Shown one piece after another: positions 1-6,592 of a stretch of DNA of 8,858 nucleotides (positions are counted from its first letter, which is position 1; every line of letters starts with the position of its first letter). This DNA comes from an uncultured Bacilli bacterium (GTDB lineage: Bacteria; Bacillota_I; Bacilli_A; RF39; UBA660), in the NCBI GenBank assembly GCA_947584105.1, contig CANPWK010000047.1:1-8858 (forward strand), in the 5' to 3' direction. The position numbers were made by a program, and so were the translations under genes. Below the pieces are notes generated by a model that did not search any database, was not told where the DNA came from, and saw nothing but the letters and a program-made list of their open reading frames with translations.

Positions 1-86
1 TTTTTTGTTTTCTCCCATTTTCTCTTACATTTATTGTTTTCTTTAGTTAATATGACATTTACTTTTCATTCAACTAATTTTTTAAA

Positions 87-743
87 CTACCAATTGATAA
101 TATCCTTATTTAACTCTTGTAAGTATCTATTAGCCTTACTAAATGGCTTACTACCAAAAAAACCTCGATTAGCTGATAGGGGAGAGGGATGAGCACTTTC
201 AATAATTTTATGAATAGGATTAGTTATTAATATTTTTTTACTTCTAGCAAAATTTCCCCACAATATAAAGATAACAGGATCTTCTCTTTGATTTAATAGC
301 TTAATAATATTATCTGTAAATATTTCCCAGCCTCGATCTTTATGTGATAGTGGTTTATCCATTTCAACTGTCATAATTGAATTTAAAAGTAACACACCTT
401 GTTTAGCCCAATCAGTAAGATCGGTATTATTCCTATTAATATCTAAATCATTTTTTAATTCTTTAAAAATATTTAGTAAAGATGGGGGAATCTTTACTCC
501 TTTTCTAACAGAAAAACTAAGTCCATGTGCTTCTCCTAAACCATGGTATGGATCTTGTCCTAATATAACAACTTTAACTTTATCATAGTCAGTAAATCTT
601 AAAGCATCAAATATATTTTCGTATGGAGGAAAAATGTGCTTATTTTTATATTCATTCTTAACAAATATGCCTAACTTTTTAAAATAATCTTTTTTTATCT
701 CTTCTTTTAAAACAACATCCCAACATTTATTTATCATATTCAT
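87..743 (-). CDS. ung: Uracil-DNA glycosylase, family 1
   Basis: Removes uracil from DNA, left by cytosine deamination or dUTP incorporation, to start base excision repair in the cytoplasm. The 218 residues match the usual family length. Visible motifs are the water-activating loop GQDPYHG (62-68, catalytic Asp64), LLLN (118-121, uracil-reading Asn121), ILWGNFA (160-166), and HPSPLS (185-190, His185) followed by GFFGSKPFS (194-202), the DNA-intercalation loop. All key residues are present. The start overlaps the end of lgt by 17 bases, so the two are probably co-transcribed and translationally coupled. The leader before the start (AAGAAAGAAGA) is a weak ribosome site, and Met3 is a possible alternative start. 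No clear terminator is seen in the 86 bases after the stop. Confidence 0.97.
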   Translation of the reverse strand: MNMINKCWDVVLKEEIKKDYFKKLGIFVKNEYKNKHIFPPYENIFDALRFTDYDKVKVVILGQDPYHGLGEAHGLSFSVRKGVKIPPSLLNIFKELKNDLDINRNNTDLTDWAKQGVLLLNSIMTVEMDKPLSHKDRGWEIFTDNIIKLLNQREDPVIFILWGNFARSKKILITNPIHKIIESAHPSPLSANRGFFGSKPFSKANRYLQELNKDIINW

Positions 744-1503
744 TCTTCTTTCTTAATATAAGCAATATAATAACACCTATTATTACCATTAATAAAGATA
801 CTATTTGAGCTATTTTAAATTGGAAAAACATTAAACTGTCTTGTCTTAAGCCTTCAATAAAATATCTTTCAATACCGTATAATATTAAATATACTGCTGT
901 TAATGTTCCAAATTTAGCTTTAATTAATTTCATAAATATAACTAATAATATAAAAATAAGTAAACACCAAATAGATTCATATAAAAAAGTAGGGTGATGA
1001 TATTGATTATTAATATACATTCCATCTATTATAAAATTTGGAATATGAAGTGAATGTAGAAAACTATAAGTTGTTACTGGGCCATAAGCTTCTTGATTAA
1101 AAAAGTTTCCCCATCTTCCAATAGCTTGTCCTAGTGCTAAAGCAGGAACGATAATATCTGTTATTTTTAAAATATTAATTTTTTTATACTTGCAAAATAT
1201 AAATAAATATATAAATCCGGCTATAATTCCACCATGAATAGCTAGACCACCTTCCCATATTTTTAATATATCTATCGGATTCGTTAAATAATAATCTAAA
1301 TTAAAAAGACAATAGTATAATCTTGCTCCAACTATACAAACAATTACTAAATAAAATAATAAATCGCTAATTATGCTTTTTGAAATTCCAATTTTATTAC
1401 TTTGATGTAATATCAATAAATAACCAATAGTAAAGGCTACTAGTAAAAGAAAAGAATACCATTTGATTTCTATACTTCCAATTGATAATATAGTTGAACT
1501 CAT
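727..1503 (-). CDS. lgt: Prolipoprotein diacylglyceryl transferase
   Basis: Integral membrane enzyme that transfers diacylglycerol from phosphatidylglycerol to the lipobox cysteine of prolipoproteins, the first step of bacterial lipoprotein maturation. The 258 residues are typical in length and contain about seven hydrophobic segments. Family motifs are GGLAIHGG (85-92, with the conserved His90), the signature GRWGNFFNQEAYG (129-141), HPTFLYES (170-177) and ERYFIEGLRQD (212-222, with the conserved Arg). The ATG overlaps the stop of the upstream membrane-protein gene as ATGA (positions 1500-1503), and its AAAGGTG ribosome site lies inside that gene. This indicates translational coupling. The tail overlaps ung. 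Confidence 0.97.
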   Translation of the reverse strand: MSSTILSIGSIEIKWYSFLLLVAFTIGYLLILHQSNKIGISKSIISDLLFYLVIVCIVGARLYYCLFNLDYYLTNPIDILKIWEGGLAIHGGIIAGFIYLFIFCKYKKINILKITDIIVPALALGQAIGRWGNFFNQEAYGPVTTYSFLHSLHIPNFIIDGMYINNQYHHPTFLYESIWCLLIFILLVIFMKLIKAKFGTLTAVYLILYGIERYFIEGLRQDSLMFFQFKIAQIVSLLMVIIGVIILLILRKKNEYDK

Positions 1504-1904
1504 TTGGTAACACCTTTTATAACTTTATTAACTACTAATTTATCCATTAATGCATTTAATACTGAAATAAATATGGAAGCAAAAAATAATGAAAATATCC
1601 CTTTAATTTGAAAATGATTAAATAATATTAAATCTGTTATTTTTAAAATTATTATATTAATGACAGGATAAAAAAGTCCCAATGTAATTCCAGTAATTGG
1701 TAAAGTTAACCAAAACAATAATGGCTTTACAGTTCTATTTAGTATAAATATAATTATGATTGCTAAAAAACCCCATATATAAAAATTTGAAGAATCTACA
1801 TATATTGTTTTTTTGAATAATATTGATGTTATAAATAAAACTAGGGTATAGCCAATTAAGTGAATCAACCATCCCAATAAATTGATAATTTTGTTGTTTT
1901 GCAC
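1500..1904 (-). CDS. Small membrane protein, PF04020 / YvlD-like ('phage holin family' type)
   Basis: A 134-residue protein that is mostly membrane-spanning: about four hydrophobic segments at roughly 8-30, 42-56, 62-92 and 101-120. The stretch LNRTVKPLLFWLTLPIT followed by LGLFYPVINIIIL and a final 'FASIFISVLNALMD' segment matches the pattern of the PF04020 family (YvlD-like). That family is often labelled phage holin but is chromosomal and of unknown role, possibly envelope-related. There is no reason to call it a true holin here: no endolysin is nearby. The start is GTG at 1904, chosen because GAGGTG lies six bases upstream; the ATG at 1908 is out of frame. Its 3' end overlaps lgt by four bases. 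It probably begins the lgt-ung unit or continues from uvrB, whose stop is 87 bases upstream. Confidence 0.8.
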   Translation of the reverse strand: MQNNKIINLLGWLIHLIGYTLVLFITSILFKKTIYVDSSNFYIWGFLAIIIIFILNRTVKPLLFWLTLPITGITLGLFYPVINIIILKITDLILFNHFQIKGIFSLFFASIFISVLNALMDKLVVNKVIKGVTK

Positions 1905-1940
1905 TCATATCACCTCAAAAGATAATTATTATTTTATTTT

Positions 1941-1970
1941 ATTTTATCATCATTTAAATAGAAAAGTAAA
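1941..1970 (-). promoter_or_regulatory. Possible promoter for the membrane protein-lgt-ung unit
   Basis: On the minus strand, TTTACT (1965-1970) and TAAAAT (1941-1946) are separated by 18 bases, with TGA directly before the -10 hexamer (extended -10 type). The site lies in the 87-base gap after uvrB. In such AT-rich DNA chance matches are common, so read-through from uvrB may instead supply transcription. Confidence 0.35.
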
Positions 1971-1991
1971 TCTTTTTTCTGATTAATTTTG

Positions 1992-3941
1992 TTAAGAAAT
2001 TTCCGACTTTAATTCAAATATAGCATCTCTAAGCTCCATAGCTCTTTCAAAATCTAATATTTTTGCAGCTTCTCTCATTTCTTTTTCTAAAGCTAAAATC
2101 ATTTGCTTTTTTTGTTTTTTACTACTTGTTTTATTAATTTTAGTCTCTTCAGAGTGATTTGATATAACATCTCTTATATCTTTAATTATTGTTTTTGGAA
2201 TTATGTTGTGTTGTTTATTATATTCTTCTTGAATATTTCTACGACGAGCAGTTTCTTTAATTGCTATTTGCATAGCATCACTAATTTGATCGGCATACAT
2301 TAATACTTTTCCATTAGCATTTCTTGCTGCACGACCAATTGTTTGAATTAAACTACGACTACTACGTAAGAATCCCTGTTTATCTGCATCTAATATAGCA
2401 ATTAAACTTACTTCCGGTATATCCAATCCTTCTCTTAATAAATTTATTCCTACTAGACAATCATATTTTCCTGTGCGAACATCTTTTATAATTTTCATTC
2501 TTTCTAATGTTTTAATTTCAGAATGAAGATAGGCTACTTTAATTCCTATATTTTTTAAATACTGTGTTAATTCTTCGGCCATTCTAATAGTTAAAGTTGT
2601 AATTAATGTACGTTCATTATTCGTAATTCTATTATTTATTTCACTTACTAAATCATCAATTTGATTTGTTGTTTTTCTAACTTCTATTACAGGATCAAGT
2701 AAGCCAGTAGGTCTTAATATTTGTTCAATAACATTACTTGAAACTTCAAGTTCATATTCACCTGGAGTAGCAGATACAAAAATAACATTGTTTATTTTTT
2801 TTTCAAATTCATCAAATTTTAATGGTCTATTATCTAAAGCACTTGGTAAACGAAATCCATAATCTACCAAGACTTCTTTTCTTGCTCTATCACCATTATA
2901 CATTCCTCTAACTTGAGGTATTGTTACATGTGATTCATCTATTACTAGTAGAAAATCATTATCAAAAAAATCGAGTAGGGTAGTAGGTGTAGCTCCTCTT
3001 TCTCTTAAAGATAGTGGACCTGAATAATTTTCAACACCTCTGCAAAATCCTGTTTCAGTAAGCATTTCTATGTCATAATTAGTTCTCTCTTCTAATCTTT
3101 GATATTCTATTAACTTGTTTTCCTTCTTAAAAATTTTTAATTGTTCTGATAATTCCAATCTGATTCTTTCAATTGCTTTTTTTAATTTTTCTTCACTTGT
3201 TACAAAATGACTTGCCGGAAAAATAGTAATGGTTTTTTTATTACTTTTTACAATTCCCGTTAAAATATCAAATTCAGAAATTCGTTCAATTTCATCACCA
3301 AAAAATTCAATTCTGATACCACTATTATGTTGATTAATAGGTATTATTTCCAATATATCACCATTTACACGAAAAGTTCCTCTTTTAAAATCAATATTAT
3401 TTCTTTCATAAAGCATATCTATTAATTTTTCTATAATATCATTTCTTTCAACTTCATTACCTATATTTAAAGTCAAAGTTTTATTTCGATACTCTTCTAT
3501 TTCACCAATTCCATAAATACATGATACTGAAGCAACTACTATTACATCTTTATAATTTAATAAACTAGAAGTTGCAGAATGTCTTAATTCATCTATTTCA
3601 TCATTAATTGAAGCATCTTTTTCAATATAAGTATCTGTTTTAGCAACATAGGCTTCTGGTTGATAATAGTCATAATAAGAAACAAAATATTCAACATGAT
3701 TCTCCGGGAAGAGTTCTTTTAATTCACCATATAATTGACCTGCAAGTGTTTTATTATGAGCTAAAACTAAAGTAGGTTTATTTACTTCTTTAATTACATT
3801 CGCAATCGTAAATGTTTTTCCAGTCCCTGTTGCTCCTAGTAATACTTGTTTTTTATTTCCTTCTTTAATACCTTTTACTAATTTTTCAATAGCTTGTGGT
3901 TGATCACCTGCAGGCTCATATTTAGAGTTAATTTTGAACAT
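1992..3941 (-). CDS. uvrB: Excinuclease ABC subunit B (intact copy)
   Basis: Damage-verifying helicase-like subunit of UvrABC nucleotide excision repair. It is loaded by UvrA at lesions and recruits UvrC for dual incision. From the start chosen here it has 649 residues, normal for the family. Walker A is GATGTGKT (36-43), the DNA-inserting beta-hairpin with its YYDYYQPEAY tyrosines is at about 89-114, Walker B is VIDESH (333-338), then LREGLDIPEV (502-511), helicase motif VI QTIGRAAR (533-540) and the C-terminal UVR motif (about 612-647) that contacts UvrC and UvrA. The ATG at 3941 gives the family-typical MFKINSKYEP start and has AAGGAGGG just upstream. An in-frame ATG at 3986 would add 15 residues unlike any UvrB. 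Codons 12-88 (3676-3908) are duplicated exactly at 6594-6826. No convincing promoter lies directly upstream. Confidence 0.97.
   Translation of the reverse strand: MFKINSKYEPAGDQPQAIEKLVKGIKEGNKKQVLLGATGTGKTFTIANVIKEVNKPTLVLAHNKTLAGQLYGELKELFPENHVEYFVSYYDYYQPEAYVAKTDTYIEKDASINDEIDELRHSATSSLLNYKDVIVVASVSCIYGIGEIEEYRNKTLTLNIGNEVERNDIIEKLIDMLYERNNIDFKRGTFRVNGDILEIIPINQHNSGIRIEFFGDEIERISEFDILTGIVKSNKKTITIFPASHFVTSEEKLKKAIERIRLELSEQLKIFKKENKLIEYQRLEERTNYDIEMLTETGFCRGVENYSGPLSLRERGATPTTLLDFFDNDFLLVIDESHVTIPQVRGMYNGDRARKEVLVDYGFRLPSALDNRPLKFDEFEKKINNVIFVSATPGEYELEVSSNVIEQILRPTGLLDPVIEVRKTTNQIDDLVSEINNRITNNERTLITTLTIRMAEELTQYLKNIGIKVAYLHSEIKTLERMKIIKDVRTGKYDCLVGINLLREGLDIPEVSLIAILDADKQGFLRSSRSLIQTIGRAARNANGKVLMYADQISDAMQIAIKETARRRNIQEEYNKQHNIIPKTIIKDIRDVISNHSEETKINKTSSKKQKKQMILALEKEMREAAKILDFERAMELRDAIFELKSEIS
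3676..3908 (-). repeat. 233-bp exact direct repeat, copy 1 (inside intact uvrB)
   Basis: Every base from 3676 to 3908 equals the base 2918 positions further on (6594-6826), by direct comparison of the two stretches. On the coding strand it runs from the first base of codon 12 to the second base of codon 89. Identity breaks sharply at both ends: upstream, the first 11 codons differ at 11 of 33 bases; downstream, the copies share no extended match. Confidence 0.97.
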
Positions 3942-3945
3942 AATG

Positions 3946-3953
3946 CCCTCCTT
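3946..3953 (-). promoter_or_regulatory. Ribosome binding site that fixes the uvrB start
   Basis: AAGGAGGG on the minus strand lies four bases before the ATG at 3941. It is the strongest Shine-Dalgarno match near this gene, and it argues against the upstream in-frame ATG at 3986, which has only AAGAA before it. Confidence 0.85.
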
Positions 3954-4002
3954 ATTATGACTACTACCAACCAAAAAATTCGTCATTTCTTCAAAAAAAT
4001 TC

Positions 4003-4054
4003 GTCGTGAAACACTAAATCAGTTGGTTAATAGTTGCATTTTTTACTTCACGAC
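4003..4054. repeat. Inverted repeat GTCGTGAA / TTCACGAC upstream of uvrB
   Basis: Perfect 8-base arms at 4003-4010 and 4047-4054, separated by 36 bases, lie in the leader of intact uvrB. A short direct repeat GACGAATTTTTT also occurs twice on the minus strand (near 3973-3984 and 3994-4005). The arms could be a protein-binding pair or a leader structure; no family is recognised. Confidence 0.4.
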
Positions 4055-4072
4055 ACATCCCGGCCACAAATT
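4046..4072 (-). repeat. Imperfect 27-base repeat, copy 1
   Basis: On the minus strand it begins AATTTGTGG and contains GATGTGT. It matches 6463-6489 at 21 of 27 positions in the same orientation. It lies 105 bases upstream of the intact uvrB start. In the same reading frame both copies encode the pattern F-V-x-x-M-C-x-x-V, here within a 27-codon ORF (4014-4097, minus). It may be a remnant of a gene or a recombination site. Confidence 0.45.
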
Positions 4073-4133
4073 TATTAAATAATACTAAATAATACATAAA
4101 ATAACTAACAATATTATTTTATCATTTATTACA

Positions 4134-4165
4134 AAACAAGGCAACTTGCACATGTTACCTTATTT
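4134..4165 (-). terminator. Hairpin resembling a terminator, without an adjacent gene
   Basis: On the minus strand a 12-pair stem (10 Watson-Crick, 2 G-U) forms around an 8-base loop ATGTGCAA, followed by TGTAAT after a TTT-ending arm. The G-U pairs favour minus-strand RNA. It lies about 145 bases beyond the surface-protein stop and after that gene's better terminator, so it may be a backup or the relic of a lost gene's 3' end. Confidence 0.45.
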
Positions 4166-4258
4166 CATTTTTGCCATTTTTCTAACTTATGAAATTAACT
4201 TGTTAATTATTAAATTCATAGCCTAATTTTCTATACGTTTTTAACTTAATATTTAACT

Positions 4259-4289
4259 AAAAGAGATAATAGGATTTATTATCTCTTTT
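4259..4289 (-). terminator. Terminator of the surface-protein gene
   Basis: Perfect 13-base inverted repeat (arms AAAAGAGATAATA and its complement) around a 5-base loop, 22 bases after the stop of the gene at 4311-5654. The descending arm ends in TTTT on the minus strand. The mirror symmetry also allows it to act on the plus strand. Confidence 0.8.
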
Positions 4290-4310
4290 CAAACATTAAT
4301 TATTTTACTA

Positions 4311-5654
4311 TTAATTTTTATTTAATAATAATTTTTTTATCGTTAATCCAACTATACCTATACCAATTAAACTCATAATTGCCATAACGATATAAGTAAT
4401 AATACCATCAAATGTATTTGGGTTTGCTTCTACTGAACTAGGTACATCATCTTTATTATTATCATCTGGTTGACTTGGATTACTTGGTTCAGGTTCTAAA
4501 TCTACCTTTTTAAGAGCTTTAATAGCTGCATTAATTTGTTCAACTAATTCATCAATTCTATCTTGATCATCTTCAGTTAAATTTTCTTCATTTTCTAATA
4601 ATTTTTTTGCTTCTGTTAATGCTGTAGTTACTGCACTAAAATCTTCATATTCATCTTCATTTAATGCTTCTGCTTCGGCAATAGCTTTATTTAATTCAGT
4701 TAAATCAGCTGGGTCTTTCTTTGAAAAAATATTTATTGTTCCCTTACCAGAATTAGCAACACCACCAGTTTCTACACCAAACTTCATATGACTTGCAGTA
4801 ATGTTTGCCTTACCTGTATTAATACTTATATCTCCTACTTCTGTAGAAAAACAATAACCAGCATCACTACAAGTAATATTTCCACCATTTATAACAATAT
4901 CTGCTTTATGCTCTGAGTTAGTGTTTGCTACATATATAGTTCCCACATTATAATCATATTTACCTTTTAAAGTAATGTTTCCTCCTGTTATTTCTACCGC
5001 AACACTGTCTTGATTAGAATCTCCTGTAATTTGAAAAGGCTTTCCACTTTCAATATTAACAGTTCCACCACTAATAGTTAACTTTTCACCAACATAAATA
5101 GCAGTTGTAACATTACTTCTTGTAAGTAATTTAGCAGAAAGTTCTCCTCCAGTAATTTTAAATTCTTCTTTAACTTTTATTGGGGTTTTTAATTCTAGCT
5201 TACCAGATTCTAAAGTAAGATTTTTAGTTCTAATAGCACCATCAGTACTTACTCCGCTCGTAGTATCAATAGATAATGAACCATTACCCTTTATGAGAAC
5301 ACTATTTAATAAGTCAGTTGTTCCAAAGTCTTTAGCACCAATCGAAGCTAATCCTGCAGTATTTATTACATTATCTCCTTCAAGAACTATTGTAATATCT
5401 GATCCATTTGGAAATAACAAACAAGCTTTATTAGCAGTTGTTACCGTACAATTAAAGTCTGTTAAAGTAAGAGTTTTAGTATCTGCATCCCAAGACCATC
5501 CATGTGCAATATCACTTTGGTTAGTTGTAAAAGTATTTCTAAAATCTAATGTAGATGTGACAGTAGTTGCTTTAGCCTCTACTTTGTTAGCAGTAAAAAA
5601 CATACATGAAACAAATAAAATACCTAATGTCAATCCAAATAATTTATTTTTCAT
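4311..5654 (-). CDS. Secreted cell-surface protein: beta-helix carbohydrate-binding-like region, FIVAR domain, LPXTG-like anchor
   Basis: A 447-residue exported protein. Residues 1-27 form a signal peptide with an AxA-like site (VEA|K). About 33-310 is a repetitive beta-rich region: GWSWDADTKTLTL opens it, and units such as ITGG, ISGG and INGG recur. This resembles clostridial secreted proteins of the Cthe_2159 / carbohydrate-binding type, by pattern only. About 317-383 is a charged helical FIVAR-like domain. A Pro/Asp-rich linker leads to NPNTFD (411-416), a hydrophobic span (418-438) and a Lys-rich tail, laid out like a sortase signal but not canonical LPXTG. Four cysteines (69, 78, 262, 268) could form disulfides. 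The start at 5654 was chosen because AGGAG and AAGGA lie just upstream and the signal peptide begins there; the in-frame ATG at 5723 would lie upstream of the promoter. The ligand is unknown. The gene sits inside the segment bounded by the uvrB repeats. Confidence 0.85.
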   Translation of the reverse strand: MKNKLFGLTLGILFVSCMFFTANKVEAKATTVTSTLDFRNTFTTNQSDIAHGWSWDADTKTLTLTDFNCTVTTANKACLLFPNGSDITIVLEGDNVINTAGLASIGAKDFGTTDLLNSVLIKGNGSLSIDTTSGVSTDGAIRTKNLTLESGKLELKTPIKVKEEFKITGGELSAKLLTRSNVTTAIYVGEKLTISGGTVNIESGKPFQITGDSNQDSVAVEITGGNITLKGKYDYNVGTIYVANTNSEHKADIVINGGNITCSDAGYCFSTEVGDISINTGKANITASHMKFGVETGGVANSGKGTINIFSKKDPADLTELNKAIAEAEALNEDEYEDFSAVTTALTEAKKLLENEENLTEDDQDRIDELVEQINAAIKALKKVDLEPEPSNPSQPDDNNKDDVPSSVEANPNTFDGIITYIVMAIMSLIGIGIVGLTIKKLLLNKN

Positions 5655-5679
5655 TTTATCCTTTCTCCTCTCAATTATA

Positions 5680-5710
5680 ATTATAACAGTATTACCCACC
5701 CCCGTGTCAA
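5680..5710 (-). promoter_or_regulatory. Promoter of the surface-protein gene
   Basis: Minus strand: consensus TTGACA (5705-5710) and consensus TATAAT (5680-5685) with TGT before it (extended -10). The spacer is 19 bases, longer than the ideal 17, and contains a run of G (CGGGGGTGGG) that stands out in AT-rich DNA. Such a long spacer can indicate activator-dependent transcription. The start codon is 26 bases beyond the -10. Confidence 0.75.
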
Positions 5711-5726
5711 TATTTTTGAACAAAAA

Positions 5727-5747
5727 AATTTACTTAATGCGTAAATT
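5727..5747. promoter_or_regulatory. Palindromic operator candidate upstream of the surface-protein promoter
   Basis: Perfect 7-base arms AATTTAC / GTAAATT around the 7-base spacer TTAATGC. The dyad ends 17 bases upstream of the -35 hexamer, a normal place for a dimeric regulator. The decayed XRE-type regulator 180 bases away is a possible former partner; that link is only inference. Confidence 0.4.
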
Positions 5748-5925
5748 CATTTTGCTCCTTTACACATTTTTTTGCATACATAAATATACCCTACTTTTCT
5801 ATAAATATTATATTATACTTTTAAAATTAACCAGATGTTTTTGACCCCTATTATATAACTTTATTCTACAATAAATATATAATTAATTTCTATCATAAAT
5901 GAGAAAATATATATAGGTGATGATA

Positions 5926-6173
5926 ATGAATTTTAGTCTAGAAGACGATAGATATATTATGATTTAGTAAGTATAGTTCATACGAAAAAATGACCCAAGA
6001 AGTTCTTGCAGAAAAAATGTGATTTAAGTAATAGTCTAATAAGTAATATTGAATCACAAAAAGTTCAACAATCATTTAGTATTGCTGTTTTATACAGAAT
6101 ATCTAGAGTTTTAGAAGTCGATATTAAAGAATTTTTTGTTGATAGAAAATTTAAAAAAACTGTACATTTATAA
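5926..6173 (+). pseudogene. Decayed XRE/Cro-C1 family helix-turn-helix regulator
   Basis: Plus strand, opposite to all other genes. After GGTGA an ATG begins MNFSLEDDRYIMI and then a stop. In the next frame (about 5966-6020) follows the start of an HTH, KMTQEVLAEKM. In the third frame (6021-6173) it continues DLSNSLISNIESQ, then FSIAVLYRISRVLEVDIKEFF, a typical second half of an XRE domain. Read together it is a small one-domain repressor of about 80 residues, broken by at least two frameshifts and stop codons. Its intact form would have been expected to bind DNA as a dimer, perhaps at the dyad at 5727-5747. A terminator-like hairpin follows 24 bases later. Confidence 0.7.
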
Positions 6174-6197
6174 CAAAATTGTTGATTTATGTAGTTA

Positions 6198-6219
6198 AAA
6201 GAGCCATTACTGGCTCTTT
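6198..6219 (+). terminator. Terminator-like hairpin after the XRE pseudogene
   Basis: Perfect 9-base stem AAAGAGCCA / TGGCTCTTT with a TTAC loop, 24 bases after the pseudogene's stop. The U tract on the plus strand is short (it ends in TTT, then AATA). Read on the minus strand the arm ends in TTTT, so it may work both ways. Confidence 0.6.
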
Positions 6220-6362
6220 AATATGCATGTGTTCCATATTCAAAGATATACTTACTGTTTATCTTATATTGTTATTGTCTACACATCGTGCTATCACATT
6301 CCAACTTTTGGATTTGCAATAAAAATTACCTTATGGTTTTTTTCAGAATTTATATTTTCATT

Positions 6363-6394
6363 TATATGTTGGCATTAAATAAAGCCAATGTATA
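6363..6394 (+). repeat. Inverted repeat, 11-pair stem
   Basis: TATATGTTGGC (6363-6373) pairs with GCCAATGTATA (6384-6394) across a 10-base loop, with two G-U pairs if read as plus-strand RNA. AAAAAATTG follows rather than a U tract, so it is not a convincing terminator. Role unknown. Confidence 0.35.
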
Positions 6395-6462
6395 AAAAAT
6401 TGATATATAACTATCAAGCTCATTTTATATATGTTTCTAATACTTTTATTACTGTAGTCACA

Positions 6463-6489
6463 CCTGACCACACATCTTGACCACAAATT
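6463..6489 (-). repeat. Imperfect 27-base repeat, copy 2
   Basis: Same-oriented partner of 4046-4072 (21 of 27 matches), 104 bases beyond the broken end of the uvrB fragment. It contains a small internal duplication, TGTGGTCA twice on the minus strand. Minus-strand frames across it are open for about 31 codons (6458-6550) with no start or ribosome site worth calling. Confidence 0.45.
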
Positions 6490-6592
6490 CTATTTTAACA
6501 TTTAGTGTTATTTGGTGGTGTTTCGTTTGATTCATTCGCACTAAACAATGCTAAATACTATTAAACATAACACCTTTTCTTCTATAATTATA

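Larger units (their letters stand above)
3954..4258. other. Gene-free stretch between surface-protein terminator and uvrB
   Basis: About 300 bases with no gene I can support. It holds the repeat and inverted-repeat elements next to uvrB, a hairpin at 4134-4165 and otherwise AT-rich sequence. I found no well-spaced -35/-10 pair oriented toward uvrB, unlike the good promoter in front of the uvrB fragment. The 27-codon minus ORF at 4014-4097 (starting MYYLVLFNKF) lacks a ribosome site and is probably not a gene. Confidence 0.5.
6220..6592. other. Gene-free stretch between XRE pseudogene and uvrB fragment
   Basis: About 370 bases without a supported gene. One plus-strand frame stays open from 6199 to 6480 except for a single TAA at 6376-6378. 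From ATG 6223 it would read 51 residues, largely hydrophobic (for example FAIKITLWFFSEFIFSFICW), then 33 more after the stop. It has no ribosome site and I recognise no family, so at most it is a relic of a membrane protein. The stretch also contains the hairpin at 6363-6394 and the 27-base repeat copy at 6463-6489. Confidence 0.4.

Noticed and set aside
1..18. Possible start (ATG at 18, minus strand, reading MGENK) of a gene downstream of ung
   Set aside because: Only a handful of codons are visible and the upstream ribosome site is weak, so no gene can be supported.
1500..1904. Phage holin / prophage remnant
   Set aside because: The PF04020-like pattern is common in chromosomal genes, no lysin or other phage gene is present, and it overlaps lgt in an operon.
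3942..3986. Fifteen-codon N-terminal extension of UvrB from an ATG at 3986
   Set aside because: The residues do not resemble UvrB, the ribosome site AAGGAGGG lies inside the extension and serves the ATG at 3941.
4005..4013. CGTGAAACA, identical to half of the ParB site parS
   Set aside because: The other half of the palindrome is absent; one 9-base match is not evidence of a partition site.
3894..4082. 62-codon open frame on the plus strand
   Set aside because: It lies across the 5' end and leader of uvrB in antisense, has no ribosome site and no recognisable family.
5592..5654. Possible lipoprotein signal (FVSC) in the surface protein, given lgt nearby
   Set aside because: The position before Val is Phe, not Leu/Val/Ile, the hydrophobic core continues past the cysteine, and a normal AxA-type site follows; a wall or membrane anchor is at the C-terminus.
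5293..5844. 183-codon open frame on the plus strand
   Set aside because: It is antisense to the signal-peptide end and promoter of the surface-protein gene, which has strong coding evidence; this is a shadow frame.
5841..5872. Promoter for the XRE pseudogene (TTGACC ... TACAAT)
   Set aside because: The spacer is 20 bases and both hexamers are imperfect; not distinguishable from chance in this AT-rich stretch.
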